This document shows positions 47,691 through 59,930 of a stretch of 64,000 nucleotides of DNA, piece by piece (the first letter of the stretch is position 1; each line of letters starts with the position of its first letter). The notes beneath the pieces are model-generated. The model saw only the letters and a list, made by a program, of their open reading frames with translations, was not told the DNA's origin and did no database searches. The DNA lies in assembly GCF_048564905.1 (NCBI RefSeq), contig NC_133005.1, positions 9,117,001 through 9,181,000 on the forward strand, given 5' to 3'. This DNA comes from Vicugna pacos. Its lineage: Eukaryota; Chordata; Mammalia; Artiodactyla; Camelidae. Made by a program: the position numbers and the translations under genes.

Positions 47691-49144
47691 TATGAATCTC
47701 GGTTCACAGACTCTGAAGTACAAGAAATTTAATTCTATTTCAAGCCCTAATTGATCCAAGGTGGCAAAAAATTTGCTTCAATCAATCACTTAATCCTACC
47801 AGCTCCTTTCCCTCCTTCTGTTCAAGTGTCCCAGGGGAGGAAGCTCACATAGAATCAAGCTTTTCAGGATGTGAGGACCTACCTTGTCTTCAACAGCTCT
47901 ATCAGGTCAGTGCCTACTGAGATACCTCTCAATCCAGGACCATGCATATTCCAATTAAGAAGTCCCTTTTTTCACATATAAATCTGGCTTAAAAGAACCT
48001 CTGAGCACCTGGTGCAGCTGGGGTCTTGTTGCCCACCTAGGGAGGACTCAGGGTCCACAAGCAGGTCCTAAACCCTCCCAGCTCTCAAGTCCCTTAAACC
48101 TCTCTAGGCTCTTGCTTCCCCTCTTAAGCCCATGAAACTCTCATTATCTCTTCTCCATTTTTTGACCCTTTTCCAATACTGAAAAAAAAATCCTTTTACT
48201 TTTTAAAAATCTGAACAGTACTGGGGGATATTTAGTAAAGTTTTGTGGAAAGGTCCTTTTTTCTCCCTTTAATTTTCTCCAAACATTTGTGGTCTCTGGT
48301 CTCTAAATGTGAAGTATTTGGAACTTAAAAGTCAGAGCCTACCAGCCTTTTTCATGGTTCATAATGTTACAATCCCTCTCCAATGTAAGGAGCACAGAAT
48401 AGCACATCTGAAGAGGAATGGAAATGTTTGACAGAGAGAGAATGGGAGAAATAACTAACATGTGTAATACTCAACTGAACAAAACACTTAAGTGTTACTG
48501 AGTCATATTTGCACTTTTAAATGCAAAGTAACCACTCCAAATGTTCAAAAATTCAGAGCTGCAGAAGTCTTCATGCTGTACCCAAAGGCCAGGTAGCGCT
48601 GTGTGCCTTGGGTGCCAGAAATCATTCTTTTCTTGCTCATTCTCTTTCCCTTTCTTCCCTCTGCACTTCTCTGCTTTCTTTGGCTTTCTCTCCTTGCAGG
48701 TACTGTGAAAAACAGTGGAAAAAAGTTATTAAAAAAGGTAGACATTCTAACAAAAACTGTAATAGGTTTCTTTGGAAAAATAATGCAAAGAATTTTTCTA
48801 TAACAGATGTTCCTCATATAGCACATGTGGAACATATATGGGTGAAGTATTGAGCCAGAATTTTATATTTAAAACTTCCAAAAATTTTTTCAGGTAAAAT
48901 AAATAGCCTAATTTTACAGAAAAGGAAACAATGCTTCTGAAATTAAACATGTTGGGCAATTTTATTTCAGCCATTCAGCTATTAAGTGACATCACATTCC
49001 ACTGCAGACCATTATGTCCTCAAATCTCACACTTATGAGGGAATTCTGTGTTTCCATTCACTAACACTCACAGTTTCATAAATTTATACAACACTTCATG
49101 CCTCTGAAAACATTTTGAAAATTTCTTGAGGCCTACAGCTATCA
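47691..49144. other. Intergenic DNA, no gene seen
   Basis: About 1.45 kb. A 110-codon frame at 48,521-48,853 has no recognisable domain. No repeat assigned. Confidence 0.5.
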
Positions 49145-49655
49145 AACCTACACTGCTGGTGGGAATGAAGCTTGGTGAAGCCATTACAGAAAACAGTATG
49201 GAGATTCCTCAAAAAACTAAAAATAGACTTACCCTATGATTCAGCAATCTCACTTCTGGGTATATATTCAGAAGGAACTCTAATTCAAAAAGATACCTGC
49301 ACCCCAGTGTTCACAGCAGCACTATATATAATAGCCAAGACATGGAAATAACCTAAATTTCCATCAACAGATAACTGGGTAAAGAAGTTGTGGCATATTT
49401 ATACAATGGAATAATACTAAGCCATAAAAAGTATAAAATAATGCCATTTGGAGCAACATGTATGGACTTAGAGATCATCATTCTAAGTGAAGTAATCCAG
49501 AAAAAGAAATTTTGAGAGTTTGAGATTTGCAAATGTTAACCACTATATATAAAAATAGATTTTAAAAAGTTTCTTTTGTATAGCGCATTGTTTTGTACAC
49601 CAGAAATTAAGCAAACAAATAAACAAACATGTCTTTTAAATAAATAAAAAAATCT
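49145..49655 (+). mobile_element. 5'-truncated L1 3' end
   Basis: Sense ORF2 C-terminus and 3' UTR: CTACACTGCTGGTGGGAATG, ATGGAGATTCCTCAAAAAAC, CACAGCAGCACTATATATAA, and a tail of AAAC/AAAT repeats to about 49,655. It is of the same young-looking type as the 16.3-21.5 kb copy, with small internal deletions. Confidence 0.85.
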
Positions 49656-49816
49656 AATAGCCCGGACAAAGTCCCCTGATGGCCTCCAGAACGGGTAATT
49701 TTTCACAGGGAGGTAACTTGCTGCTTTTCTCACAGCCCTGCTGTCCATAGAATGGCTTCCAGGTCTCTATTATGGATTCAAGTGAGTTGGGTTTCATGGT
49801 CTATTCAAGGGTGCAT

Positions 49817-49844
49817 GTATGTGTATGTGTGTGTGTGTGTGTGT
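49817..49844 (+). repeat. (TG)n microsatellite
   Basis: Short TG run with one TATG interruption. Confidence 0.9.
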
Positions 49845-50618
49845 ACATGGTTTTCAGGGATCAGCTGGCAAACAGAAAAGATGTAGATTGACAATTAGCA
49901 GTCAAGATCAATAACTGAAACTGGATAATCTGGCATCAAACAAACCTCACTTACCATGTTTTGCTTTCACATCTCTGACATTCCTAATACTGATGCTGTT
50001 TTCAGCATTCTGTTGACTTCCCCTAGGCATTTTGCCCTAAATTAAAATATATGGGGAAAAAATGAGCCATTTTGTTACAAGTTGAATTGCTGACATTTTC
50101 TTCCTTTGACAAGTCCTGACTTATCTCCCAGCACTATCACATGTGTGCTAGTGTATTTTTCTGTGTATTGTCTCACTTTAAATGAGCTATAATCTTTTAC
50201 ATCATAGTATTGATTATGCTTTTAAAAAAGATTCTCTAATTCCATTATACTTCCTGATCAACTTATATCATTTTGCATGAGAATTTTTCTTTTTCTTACC
50301 ACGCAAAATGTTTTTATTTTGCATTAGTCTATATATCATTTGCAGAATGTTGAATTATATCTCCAAGATTTATTTTGAAAAGTGTTAGTTTGCTTTTAAA
50401 AAAAGTCAGGCCATTTGACAATTTCAGTTTCTTTTCCTGATGTGTGTTTCTGCTTATTTACTGAGTACATACCAGAACTCATAGGCAGTGCGGAAGTTAA
50501 AATCATATTAATCATTAATTAAAATGAAATTTAAAATAATGAATATTATTGTAACAATGTATATTAAGTTGTCACCAAATGCTAGACAGCATGCAAAAGG
50601 GCTTTATGACTCCTTAAG

Positions 50619-50825
50619 TAATAATAATAAACATTCATTGAATGTTTATGCCCTGAGGAATTTCAATTTTGTTTATATAAAGAACATATATCATTCTCAG
50701 GATCACTCTATGATGCAGGTACTGCAATTATTCCCATATTCAGATAAGAACTTAAGGCAAAGAAGAAACTAAGTGACTTGATCACAGATAGTAAGTGGCA
50801 GAGACAGGATTCTAAGCTTCTTAAT
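50619..50825 (-). mobile_element. MIR SINE
   Basis: Reverse-oriented MIR: AATAAACATTCATTGAATG, ATCACTCTATGATGCAGGTA, AAGTGACTTGATCACAGATA and GTAAGTGGCAGAGACAGGAT. Confidence 0.8.
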
Positions 50826-51785
50826 CACTGCAGTTTTTTGTAGGTATTGGTGTTTTTGTCATTGTATATTTTGCTTTACTATCTAGAAAGCACATAAAAG
50901 ATCAAAGTCCTCCAAAGGAAAGCACTTAAATTCCCATTTGCCCACAAAGCTTACCTAGAAGTTTACTTAGGAAGTTTAATCCCTCTTTCACAGCATCTCC
51001 TTTACTAGTTATGACAGAATAAGTCTCGAGTATTTAGTGTGTTGCCTCCAACCTCACAGCTATTTAAAAATATCAGAGCCACCAGTTTTGGGATACATTG
51101 CTGTACTGAAGGACTCAAATAGGAGTAAGGGGCTCAGCTTGTACCCATTTTTCCCTAATTTTGCCTTCAAGTAATTACTCTGTAATAACACTTACTTTTA
51201 CAAGTTTGTTCTGCCCTATATCTCAGGCACAATATTAGGTTCTACTATAATGATTATGATTTTGTCACCTGTCCTAGTGAACATTTTTATATTTTTTAAT
51301 TGCCCTTGAAATAGTTCTTTCTGAAGTCTTTCAAACCCTATTAGACAATTACTTGATGATGGGAAATCTTCTTTTGTCTGTTTCACAATTACTCTTCAGT
51401 CTTTCTCAGAGTAGGAACTCAGTAAATGTTTGTTGAAATGAATTAAAAGAAATTGACCTGCAGTGATGGTAAATGGCTCACAATATACTATCATACATTC
51501 TTTAAAGTGTACTTAAGTCTAGAGGTTTGAGGATCTAGACAGATGAGAAATTTAGTTCTATATATATTTATTCAATGTTCTTACCATGTCTTTCTTTTTT
51601 CTTAAATGTACTCCCAATACATTTTGTTGAATTTACATATAATGAAATATGCATATCACAAGTGCAGAGTTCACTAAGCTCATTCAAAACTAACACATAC
51701 AAATAAAATATGATAGTATTTCATCTGTGCACAGGAGGCATCTGAACAGATGTTGTAAAGAAAATTATTTTAATTAATACACTTC

Positions 51786-52043
51786 TGTTATGGGTTGAAT
51801 TGTGCCCCCCAAAATTTATGTGTTGAAGTTCTTACTCCCAGTACCTCAGAATGTGATCATACTTGGAAATAGGGTCATTGTAGAAATAATTAGTTAAGAA
51901 TACAGAAATAAAACCAAGTTAAGATTGGAGTTACACTGTCACAGCCAAGGAGAGAGACTTGAACACATTCTTCTCTAGTTCCTCCAGGTAGAAAATGGCC
52001 CTGCTGACACCTTGATCTCAGTATTTTAGACTCCAGGACTGAG
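51786..52043 (+). mobile_element. MLT1-type LTR fossil (ERVL-MaLR), partial
   Basis: Begins TGTTATGGGTTGAATTGTGC and continues to CTGACACCTTGATCTCAG and CTCCAGGACTGAG, as in MLT1-type LTRs. It is cut off by the L1 that starts at about 52,047. Old eutherian-age fossil with no internal region. Confidence 0.75.
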
Positions 52044-52046
52044 ACA

Positions 52047-55000
52047 AGAGGATAGAAATTATTTCAAGCATCTTTTCTGACGATAATGTCATGAAACTAG
52101 AAATCAACCACAGAAAAGCAAAGGAGGACTAAAACAACATTATGGAGATCGAACAACATGCTACTAAGAAAACAATGGGTCAATGATGAAATCAAAGAAG
52201 CAATCAAAAAATACTTTGAAACAAACAACAATAAAAACACAATAACACAAAAGCTATGGGATGCAGCAAAAGCAGTCCTGGGAGGGAAGTTCATAATGAT
52301 ACAGGCTTTCCTCAAAAAACAAGAATAATCTCAAGTAAACAGCCTATCTTGCCACCTAAAAGGATAAGAAAAAGAAAAGCAAACAAAACCTAAATTCATC
52401 AGAAGGAAGGAAATAATAAAGATCAGAGAAGAAATAAAATAGAGATTTAAAAAATAGAAAAAATCAATTAAACCAAGAGCTGTTGTTTTGAAAGAGTAAA
52501 AAAAAAAATTGACACACCTCTGACCAGGCTCACCAAGAAACAAAGAGAAAGAACACAGATAAAATAAGAAAGGAAAATGGAGAAATTACAACTAATATCA
52601 CAGAAACACACACAAAAAAAGTAAGAGAATACTATGGACAATCATATGGAAACAAATTGGACAACGTAGATGAAATGGACAAGTTTCTGGAAACATGCAG
52701 TCTATGAAGACTAAATTAAGAAGAAATTGACCACTTGAACAGACCAATCATTACAAATGAAGTAGAATCAGCAATTTAAAAAAAAACTTCCCTACAAACA
52801 AAAGCCCAAGACTGAATGGCTTCACCGGGGAATTATACCAAACATAAAAAGAAGAGCTCATATCAGTCCTTCTCAAACTATTCCAAAAGACTGAAAAGGA
52901 GGGAGTGCTCTCAAACTCATTCTATGAAGCCACCATCCCCCTGATATCAAAACCAAAGACACAACAAAGAAGTAAAATTACAGGGCAATATCATTGATGA
53001 ATATAGATGCAAATGTCCTCAACAAAACATTAGCAAACAGAATCCAACAGCACATGAAAACGATCATAAACCATGGTCAAGCTGGTTCATCCCAGGGTTA
53101 CAAGGGTGGTTCATCATAAGCAAATCAATAAATATAATACACCATATCAACAAGAGAAAAGACAAGAACCACATGTTCATCTCAATGGATGCAGAAAAAT
53201 CATCTGATAAAATTCAACACCCATTTATTATAAAAACTCTTACTAAGGTGGGTAGAGAGGGAACATATCTCAACATAATAAAAGTTACTGATGACAAACC
53301 CACAGCCAGCATAGCACTCAATGGTGAAAAACTGAAAGCCTTCCCACTAAAACCTGGGACAAGATAAGGATGCTCACTCTCACCACTTTTATTCAGCGCA
53401 GTCTTGGTAGTCCTAGCCACAGCAATCAGGCAAGAAAAAGACATGAAAAGGAATCCAGATTGGAGAGAAGATGTAAAATTGTCACTTTATGCAGTTGGCA
53501 TGATAATATATATACAAAACCCTAAAAGCTCTACACAAAAACTACTAGAGATGGTAAAAGTATGGCAAGATAGTAGGATACAAGATTAGATAACATACAG
53601 AAATCAGTGCATTTCTTTACACTAATAATGAATTAGCAGGAAAAGAAAGTATAGAAGCAATTCATTCTAAAATTGAATCCAAAATAATAAAATACTTAGG
53701 AATAAATCTGAACAAGGAGATGAAACACTTATATATGGAGACTTACACAAAATATTGATTAAGGAAATTGAAGATGACTTAACAAAATGGAAGACAACCC
53801 ATGCACTTGGATTGGAATAATCAATATTAAAATGGCCACACTGCCCAAGGCAATCTACCAATTTAATATGATCCATATCAAACTACCCAGGGCATTTTTC
53901 ACAGAATTACAACAAATAATACTAAAATTTATGTTGAATCACAAAAGATCCAGACCTGCCAAAGCAATACTGAAGAAAAAGAATGAAGCTGGAGGAATAA
54001 CTCTCCCAAATTCAGACAATACTACAGAGCTACAGTAGTCAAAACAGTGTGGTATTGGCATAAAGACAAATATATGGATCAATGAAGCAGAATAGAGAAC
54101 ACAGAAATAAACCCACAGACCCACAGTCTATGACAAAGGAGGCAAGAGCATAAAATGGAGAAAAGACAGTCTCTTCAGCAAGTGATGTTGGGAAAACTGG
54201 ACAGCAGCATGTAAATCAATGAAGTTAGAGCACTCCCTCACCCCATACACAAAAATAAGCTCACAGTGGCTTAAAGCCTTAAATATAAGACAAGACATGA
54301 TAAACCTCCTAGAAGAAAACATAAGCAGAACATTCTCTGACATAAATCTTAGCAATGTTTTCCCTATGGCAGTCTACCCAGGCAATAGAAATAAAATAAA
54401 AAATTAACAAATGGGACCTAATTAAACTTATAAGTTTTTTCACAGCAAAGGAAACCACAAGAAAAACAAAATGACAACCTACAAAATGGGACAAAATATT
54501 TGTAAAAGATGAGACTGACAAGGGCTTAATTTCCAGAATATATAAATGGCTCATACAACTTAATAACAACAACAACAATAAATAAATAAACAATCCAATC
54601 CAAAAATGGGCAGAAGACCTAAACAAGCAATTCTCCAATGAAGACATACAAATGGCCAATAGGCACATGAAAAAATGCTCAATATCACTAATTATCAGAG
54701 AAATGCAAATCAAAACTACAATGATATACCTCACACTAGTCAAAATGACCATGATTCAAAAGTTCATAAAAGAGAAATGCTGGAGAGGGTGTGAAGAAAA
54801 AAAAAAAACCCTCCTACATTGTTGGTAGGAATGTAGTTTGGTGCAGCCATTATGGAAAACAGTATGGAGATCCCCCAAAAGACTAAGAATTACCATATGA
54901 CGCAGCAATCCCAGTGTTGGGCATATGTCCAGAGGGAACTTTAATTTGAAAAGATACATTCACCCCAGTGTTCACAGCAGCATTATATACAATAGCCAAG

Positions 55001-55540
55001 ACATGGCTGCAATCTAAATGACCACTGAAAAGTTACTGGATAAAGAAGTTGTGGTATATTTATACAATGGAATACTACTCAATGATAAAACAGTATAAAA
55101 TAATGCCATTTGCAGCAACATAGATGGACCTGAAGATTATCATTCTAAGTGAAGTAAGACAGGAAAAGAAAGAAAATACCATATGATATCACTCATATGT
55201 GGAATCTAAAAAAAAAAAAAAAAGGACACTGGTGTACTCATCTACAAAACAGAAACATACTCACAGACATAGTAAACCATCCTATGGTTACCAGAGAAAG
55301 AGAGTAGGAAGGGACAAATTTGGGAGCTTGAGATTTACAAATATTAGCCACTAAATATAAAAATAGATTAACAAAAAAAGTTTTTTCTATATAGCACAGA
55401 AAACTATATTCAATATCTTGTAATAACATTTAATGAAAATGAATATGTGTATGCACACGCATGGCTGGGACATTACACTGTACAGAAGAAATTGACCCAC
55501 TCATTGTAACTGACTGTAATTAAATTTTTAAAAATTTAAG
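52047..55540 (+). mobile_element. 5'-truncated L1 LINE, ORF2 and 3' UTR
   Basis: Sense L1 of about 3.5 kb starting in the C-terminal endonuclease region (TTTCAAGCATCTTTTCTGAC). Reverse-transcriptase region at 52,790-53,700. The position of the catalytic YADD reads LYAVGMII near 53,481-53,515, so both catalytic aspartates are lost. Many other stops and shifts are present. The ORF2 end and 3' UTR run to TGTAATTAAATTTTTAAAA at about 55,540. Confidence 0.9.
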
Positions 55541-56130
55541 AAATAGGACAAAAAATCAGTGAGCTAGAAGAAAAACTGAGACACCTCTGGGACAATATAA
55601 AGCACACAACATTCACATTGCAGGGATCCCCGAAGGAGAAGAGACAGAGAAAAGGCCCAGGAAAATATCTGAAGAGATGATAGCTGAATATTTCCCTAAT
55701 GTGGGTAAGGAAACAGTCACCCATCCCGGAAGTGCAGCGAGTGCCACCCAGGATTACCCCAAAGAGGAGCCCACCAAGACATATTATCCTTAAAATTTCA
55801 AAAATTAAAGATAAAGAGAGAATATCAAAAGTGTCAAGGGAAAAGCAACAAATAACATACAAGGGAACTCCATAAGGTTATCAGCTGCTTTTTCAACAGA
55901 AACCCTGCAGGCCAGAAGGGAGTGGCATGATATATTTAAAGTGATGAAAGAAAAACCTACAGCTAAGAACATTATATCCAGCAAGGCTCTTGTTCAGATT
56001 TTTTGGAGAAATCAAAAGCTTTGCAGACAAGCAAAAGATCAACGAATTTAGCACCACCAAACCAGCTTTACAACAAATGCTAAAGGAACTTCTCTAAGCC
56101 GAGAAGGAAAGGCCACAACTAGAAACAAAC
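55541..56130 (+). mobile_element. Separate L1 ORF1 C-terminal fragment
   Basis: Sense ORF1 sequence lying downstream of another L1's 3' end, so it belongs to a different copy: GAGACACCTCTGGGACAATA, GCAGGCCAGAAGGGAGTGGC, TACAACAAATGCTAAAGGAA, and an AAAC run at the end. The minus-strand open frame across it is an artefact. Confidence 0.85.
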
Positions 56131-59100
56131 AAACAAACAAGCTCACTGGTAAAGACAAATTTCAAATACATTCTCAAACCTGTCACATCTTGCCTCCCAG
56201 AGGTATTCATTCAGCAATACCGCATGTCTTCTTGGCCAAGTGCTGGGCTGGAGGCCTGTTAATACACTGGAAACCAAGGCATAGACTCTGTTCCCAGGTG
56301 GCTGAGCCTCAGTTATAATAAAATACAGAGAAAGCTGTTGTAGGCAGAGTACCAGATAATTAAAATTATGACCTATCCCCTTCTCACAATTCTTAAAATC
56401 ATTATTCATTTTTCTTACCCTGATAGTCCTTCAGGATACACAGGATCTTAGCAAAGTTCCCCAGGGCAAAGCAGACTTAGTGCTGGGCAAGGGAGACATT
56501 GTGGACCCCACCCTGGCTGTGCTGAATAGGAGAATTTCCCTTTGACTCCCACTGAGACCTACTGCCCACATTCCACTGTCTCCTAGGTATTCAGGGATAA
56601 CCCCACTGTCTTGTGAGCACGTCAATTGCTACCCAAAGATCTACATTGCACATACAGAAGGCAACGTGTTTTAAAATTTTTCTGCTACTTTACATTGATT
56701 GTCAAAGTATTTTACTTAAATTCAGATGTTTACAGATGGTTGAGGGAAGAGAGGAAGAAAGACAAGTGGACATAGATGGGGTTGGACACAGAATTTCACA
56801 TGTCTAGGTGTCACAAGAGACAACTTCCACTCAGTGGCTCACCTTATATTTGTGACTTAGTAGACTTACTTTAGCTTCCACATGAGGTTGAAGAAGAAAA
56901 ACATATGTCTCTCTCTCTATATATATAGACATATGCTTTTATAAATATATATAGGTATATATACATTTATACATCATATATATATACCCTAAAGAAATTC
57001 TTAGTTTATGAAACATGTTCTGATGAAGGTTAAATTAGAAAAGACCACTTTTGCAGAGTGGAGTGTTTCTCATAAGCAGTTACACAGCGCCCTCTGGTGG
57101 CCTTGTGAGAAATGGCATGAGTGCTGCTTGGCTCCATGGATTTGTCAGACAACATTCACACTGAGACAGTATCAGTCTTGCTGTTAGAAGAAACCAAATT
57201 CTGTAAGTCAAAGTTTTGGTGGTCCCTTGTAGTGGAAGTCCTTGTCTGGACCATGACATAACAGGGCACTTCCTAAGTACAATGTCTCAGGGAGTGTTGG
57301 TGGAGTACCTGAGTCAGGCCCTGGGTCCAGAGCAGAGAACAGAGAGGAGGTCACTGCCTCACAGGACCGGAAGGGAGAGGCTGGGAACATGCTGGGGTCA
57401 CTTGTCCACAACCCAGCTCTGTGTGTCTGATACATAGAAAGTAGTCTATCCAACAAAGGACATTTATGACATTTTGATGTTTATATTAACACTAAAACAT
57501 AAATAAAAAGTAGAAATCTATCACACAACATATTTATCTAATTTCACCTAAGTTTCTGTAGAACTTGAAAAAATGAGACCACCCTATATTACCACTTTTT
57601 CAGATAAGTTATTATCACATCCATTTAAAACTTTAGAAAACATGAATTTAATTGTTGCATAATATTCCTATAATCCTTTTAATTAAAGGACCTGTTTCTA
57701 TTGTTCCTGCTCCCAGCTTCCTCCACAACTATGTATTGTTCTTCTTTGAAATTGGAGCCAAATTCTACCCTACACAGGCAGGTTCTAAATCTAGGATCAC
57801 TCCCTGAACTTCCTGATCATGGTCTCTATCCTTTTCTCCTAGGATGGCAAGCACTTCACACCATGTCTTCTGTCCTTCTGTGGATTCAGAGGTTTGCTCA
57901 GATCAGAATTCTCCTCAATCAGTTCCCAACCTGCTCTCTGCACGGTGCTTGACCTGTACTAAATTCTCAGTCAAGACCTGGAAACAGTAAATCTAAGTGA
58001 GTTTGCATTATTGCTGATGTCACCCTAAACCTAGATTTAAATCCTGGAAAATAATCAGTGTTATCTTGAAGCAAAAGGACTGGTTCATTATTTGCAAGGT
58101 TTGTAAACCAGGTACACATCACCTTGGCCTCTAACTCAAAGTGTGTTCCTGGGTGGTTGAGGAGTTGAAGGATTTTTAAAAGCAAACCCCACAGAATATA
58201 TTGGTGGGAGACTTGCAAGGGGATTGGAAGGCCTTTGCAGACTGACTACAGGTTCTTGTAGATGGACCCCAAGTTTTCCATGATTGACTGACATCTACTT
58301 AAAGGCTTTACCAAGTGGGACCCTTAGAGTTTTGTTTTGTGGCTTTCTAAGAACTCTGGAGTATTTTACTAAACCCCAGGTCTGTCACGAGCTACACAGT
58401 GTCTCATGTTTCCCACACTTCCAACTGGCCAAGGGATGTTTGGGATTCTGCACTGAAGGCATTTTCTGGAGGCGAATTTGGCTTTGCATTCAGACTTTGA
58501 TGTGATGATTTTTGGCCAAGTCCTACAAATTGACACAAAGCCTGTGCTCCTACTCCTAACCATGAAGTTGGAGCTTCAGCCCAGGCAGCTCTTCCTTCTG
58601 GTCTTCTGATCTCTGTTTCATCTGCTCCCAGTTAAATCAGGGGCTTCTGTCTTTCCTCTTCTAGGGAGAACTTGGAACTTCTTCCCTCTGAGGACCCATG
58701 TTCTCTGCATCAGGGGCTCCATATCTGTGCAGAGAAGAGAGAGGCTGCTGATCATGAACACACTCAGTTACCTCAGACATTGGGATCACTCTGTCCTTAC
58801 TTTGATTAGACATGATGGCCACTCCTTTTTCCCCATTTGTGGCTTTGGGCCAAAGGTAGAGCTCCTTCCCCTGCAGAAGCTGAAAGGCAAAGATGCCACT
58901 CCTGGAAGCCGGAGCAGGGGTGGTACAGAGGGTCCCTGCGGGGGCAGCCTGAGGGGTGGCAGGGCCTATGAGTAGCTCCCAGGGGCCCTGGCATGAGGCT
59001 CTAAACTTCCTGCCAATTCTCATGCACCTGATATATTTTCTTAAGGCTCTTTCTACTCATATGAGCTCACCTGGGTGCCACTAATGTTTTGAAATTCCCT

Positions 59101-59329
59101 CTGGTGGATTACACCTAGGACACTGCTTTTAAGTCGGTGGCCTCCCTTATTTTTAATTAAAAAAAATTTTATTTGATGCAAAAAACAATGATAATCACTA
59201 TTCTTATATATTATACAGACTGACACAGCAGGCCACAAGTAATAAATTATCTGTGATAAGAATAATCAGGACGTGTATATTCATAGACACATAAGGAACA
59301 CTGGGAGTCCCAGCACTGCAGGTGAGGGG
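56131..59329. other. Unique-looking intergenic DNA
   Basis: About 3.2 kb almost free of recent L1. It has an L2 remnant at about 56,195-56,320 and an AT tract at 56,908-56,990. A minus-strand open frame of 120 codons at 59,023-58,661 (LLQGKELYLWPKATNGEKGV) might be part of the RalGDS-like locus just to the right, but I cannot match it. Confidence 0.5.
57085..57102 (-). promoter_or_regulatory. Candidate CTCF binding motif
   Basis: On the minus strand it reads GGCCACCAGAGGGCGCTG, which fits every position of the CCASYAGRKGGC core as well as the flanking bases of the CTCF consensus. It lies in unique sequence between the L1-rich part and the RalGDS-like/array part. Occupancy is inference. Confidence 0.55.
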
Positions 59330-59930
59330 AGTCGGGACAGTCTGGCTAATACTGACAGCAGTGCCCTTTGCTCCGGCTCTGGAGCTGTCTCAGACAGGAG
59401 AGGTGTAGCTGGCTCTCGGTCTCCAGATGTTTCCACAGTGGGTTCCGGAGCTGGTGCTGTACTTCCAAGAAGGGAAACTGTCATCAGTCTGACTGCTTTT
59501 CCACATGTGTCCCAAAGACAGGAAAGTCCTCACTGACAGTCAGAGATGTCTCAGTCCCAAATCCCAAACCCAGGGGGTGTTCTCAGACTGCAGTCCAGGG
59601 GAACAGTGATCTAAGCCTCCTATTGCTCCTGGCCCTGTCCCAGCCTTGGGAGGCTCTGCTCTATCTGGTCCAGGGCTTTCCCCTTCCCACTCACCCCATC
59701 ACACAACCTGCATCCTCTTCACAATCACCTGCTGCCTCTAGGCTCCAGGTGCTCCAGCTGTACCAGGAGAAGCTGGGCCTGGTGCCCCAGGTCTGGGCTA
59801 AGCATGCTGAGCTCTATGTAAGCCAGTAGCATCTTCAGGAAGGGGAGTCCTGGGGGCTGGTGGAAATCCTCTGGGCACTGGTGCAGCCAGGTGCCCAGGA
59901 TGGAGGATTTGGCCGGTGGGTAGCCATGGG
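59330..59930 (-). pseudogene. RalGDS-like gene fragment (REM-domain exon plus linker exon)
   Basis: The minus strand at about 59,925-59,729 encodes SSILGTWLHQCPEDFHQPP, LPFLKMLLAYIELS and HQAQLLLVQLEHLEP. These closely match the REM (Ras exchanger motif) region of RALGDS (SSILGTWLDQYSEDFCQPP and LLLAQLEHSEP), with no stop. The segment ends at a donor-like CAG/GTGATT (59,729/59,728). About 240 bp further on, after an acceptor-like TACAG, an Ala/Pro/Glu-rich frame (TAPAPEPTVETSGDREPATP) at about 59,465-59,300 resembles the linker between the REM and CDC25 domains. RalGDS proteins activate Ral GTPases. I find no CDC25 domain and no clear acceptor before the REM exon, so I treat it as a broken duplicate. 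Because introns appear retained it is a genomic duplicate, not a retrocopy. An intact RGL4/Rgr-like gene reaching beyond what I can read is possible. Confidence 0.6.

Larger units (their letters stand above)
49656..51785. other. Intergenic DNA with small repeats
   Basis: About 2.1 kb without a gene. Contains the TG microsatellite, a MIR and a short L2 end at about 51,395-51,450. Confidence 0.5.

Noticed and set aside
55536-55862. Minus-strand 108-codon hydrophobic frame
   Set aside because: Antisense of L1 ORF1; no independent support.
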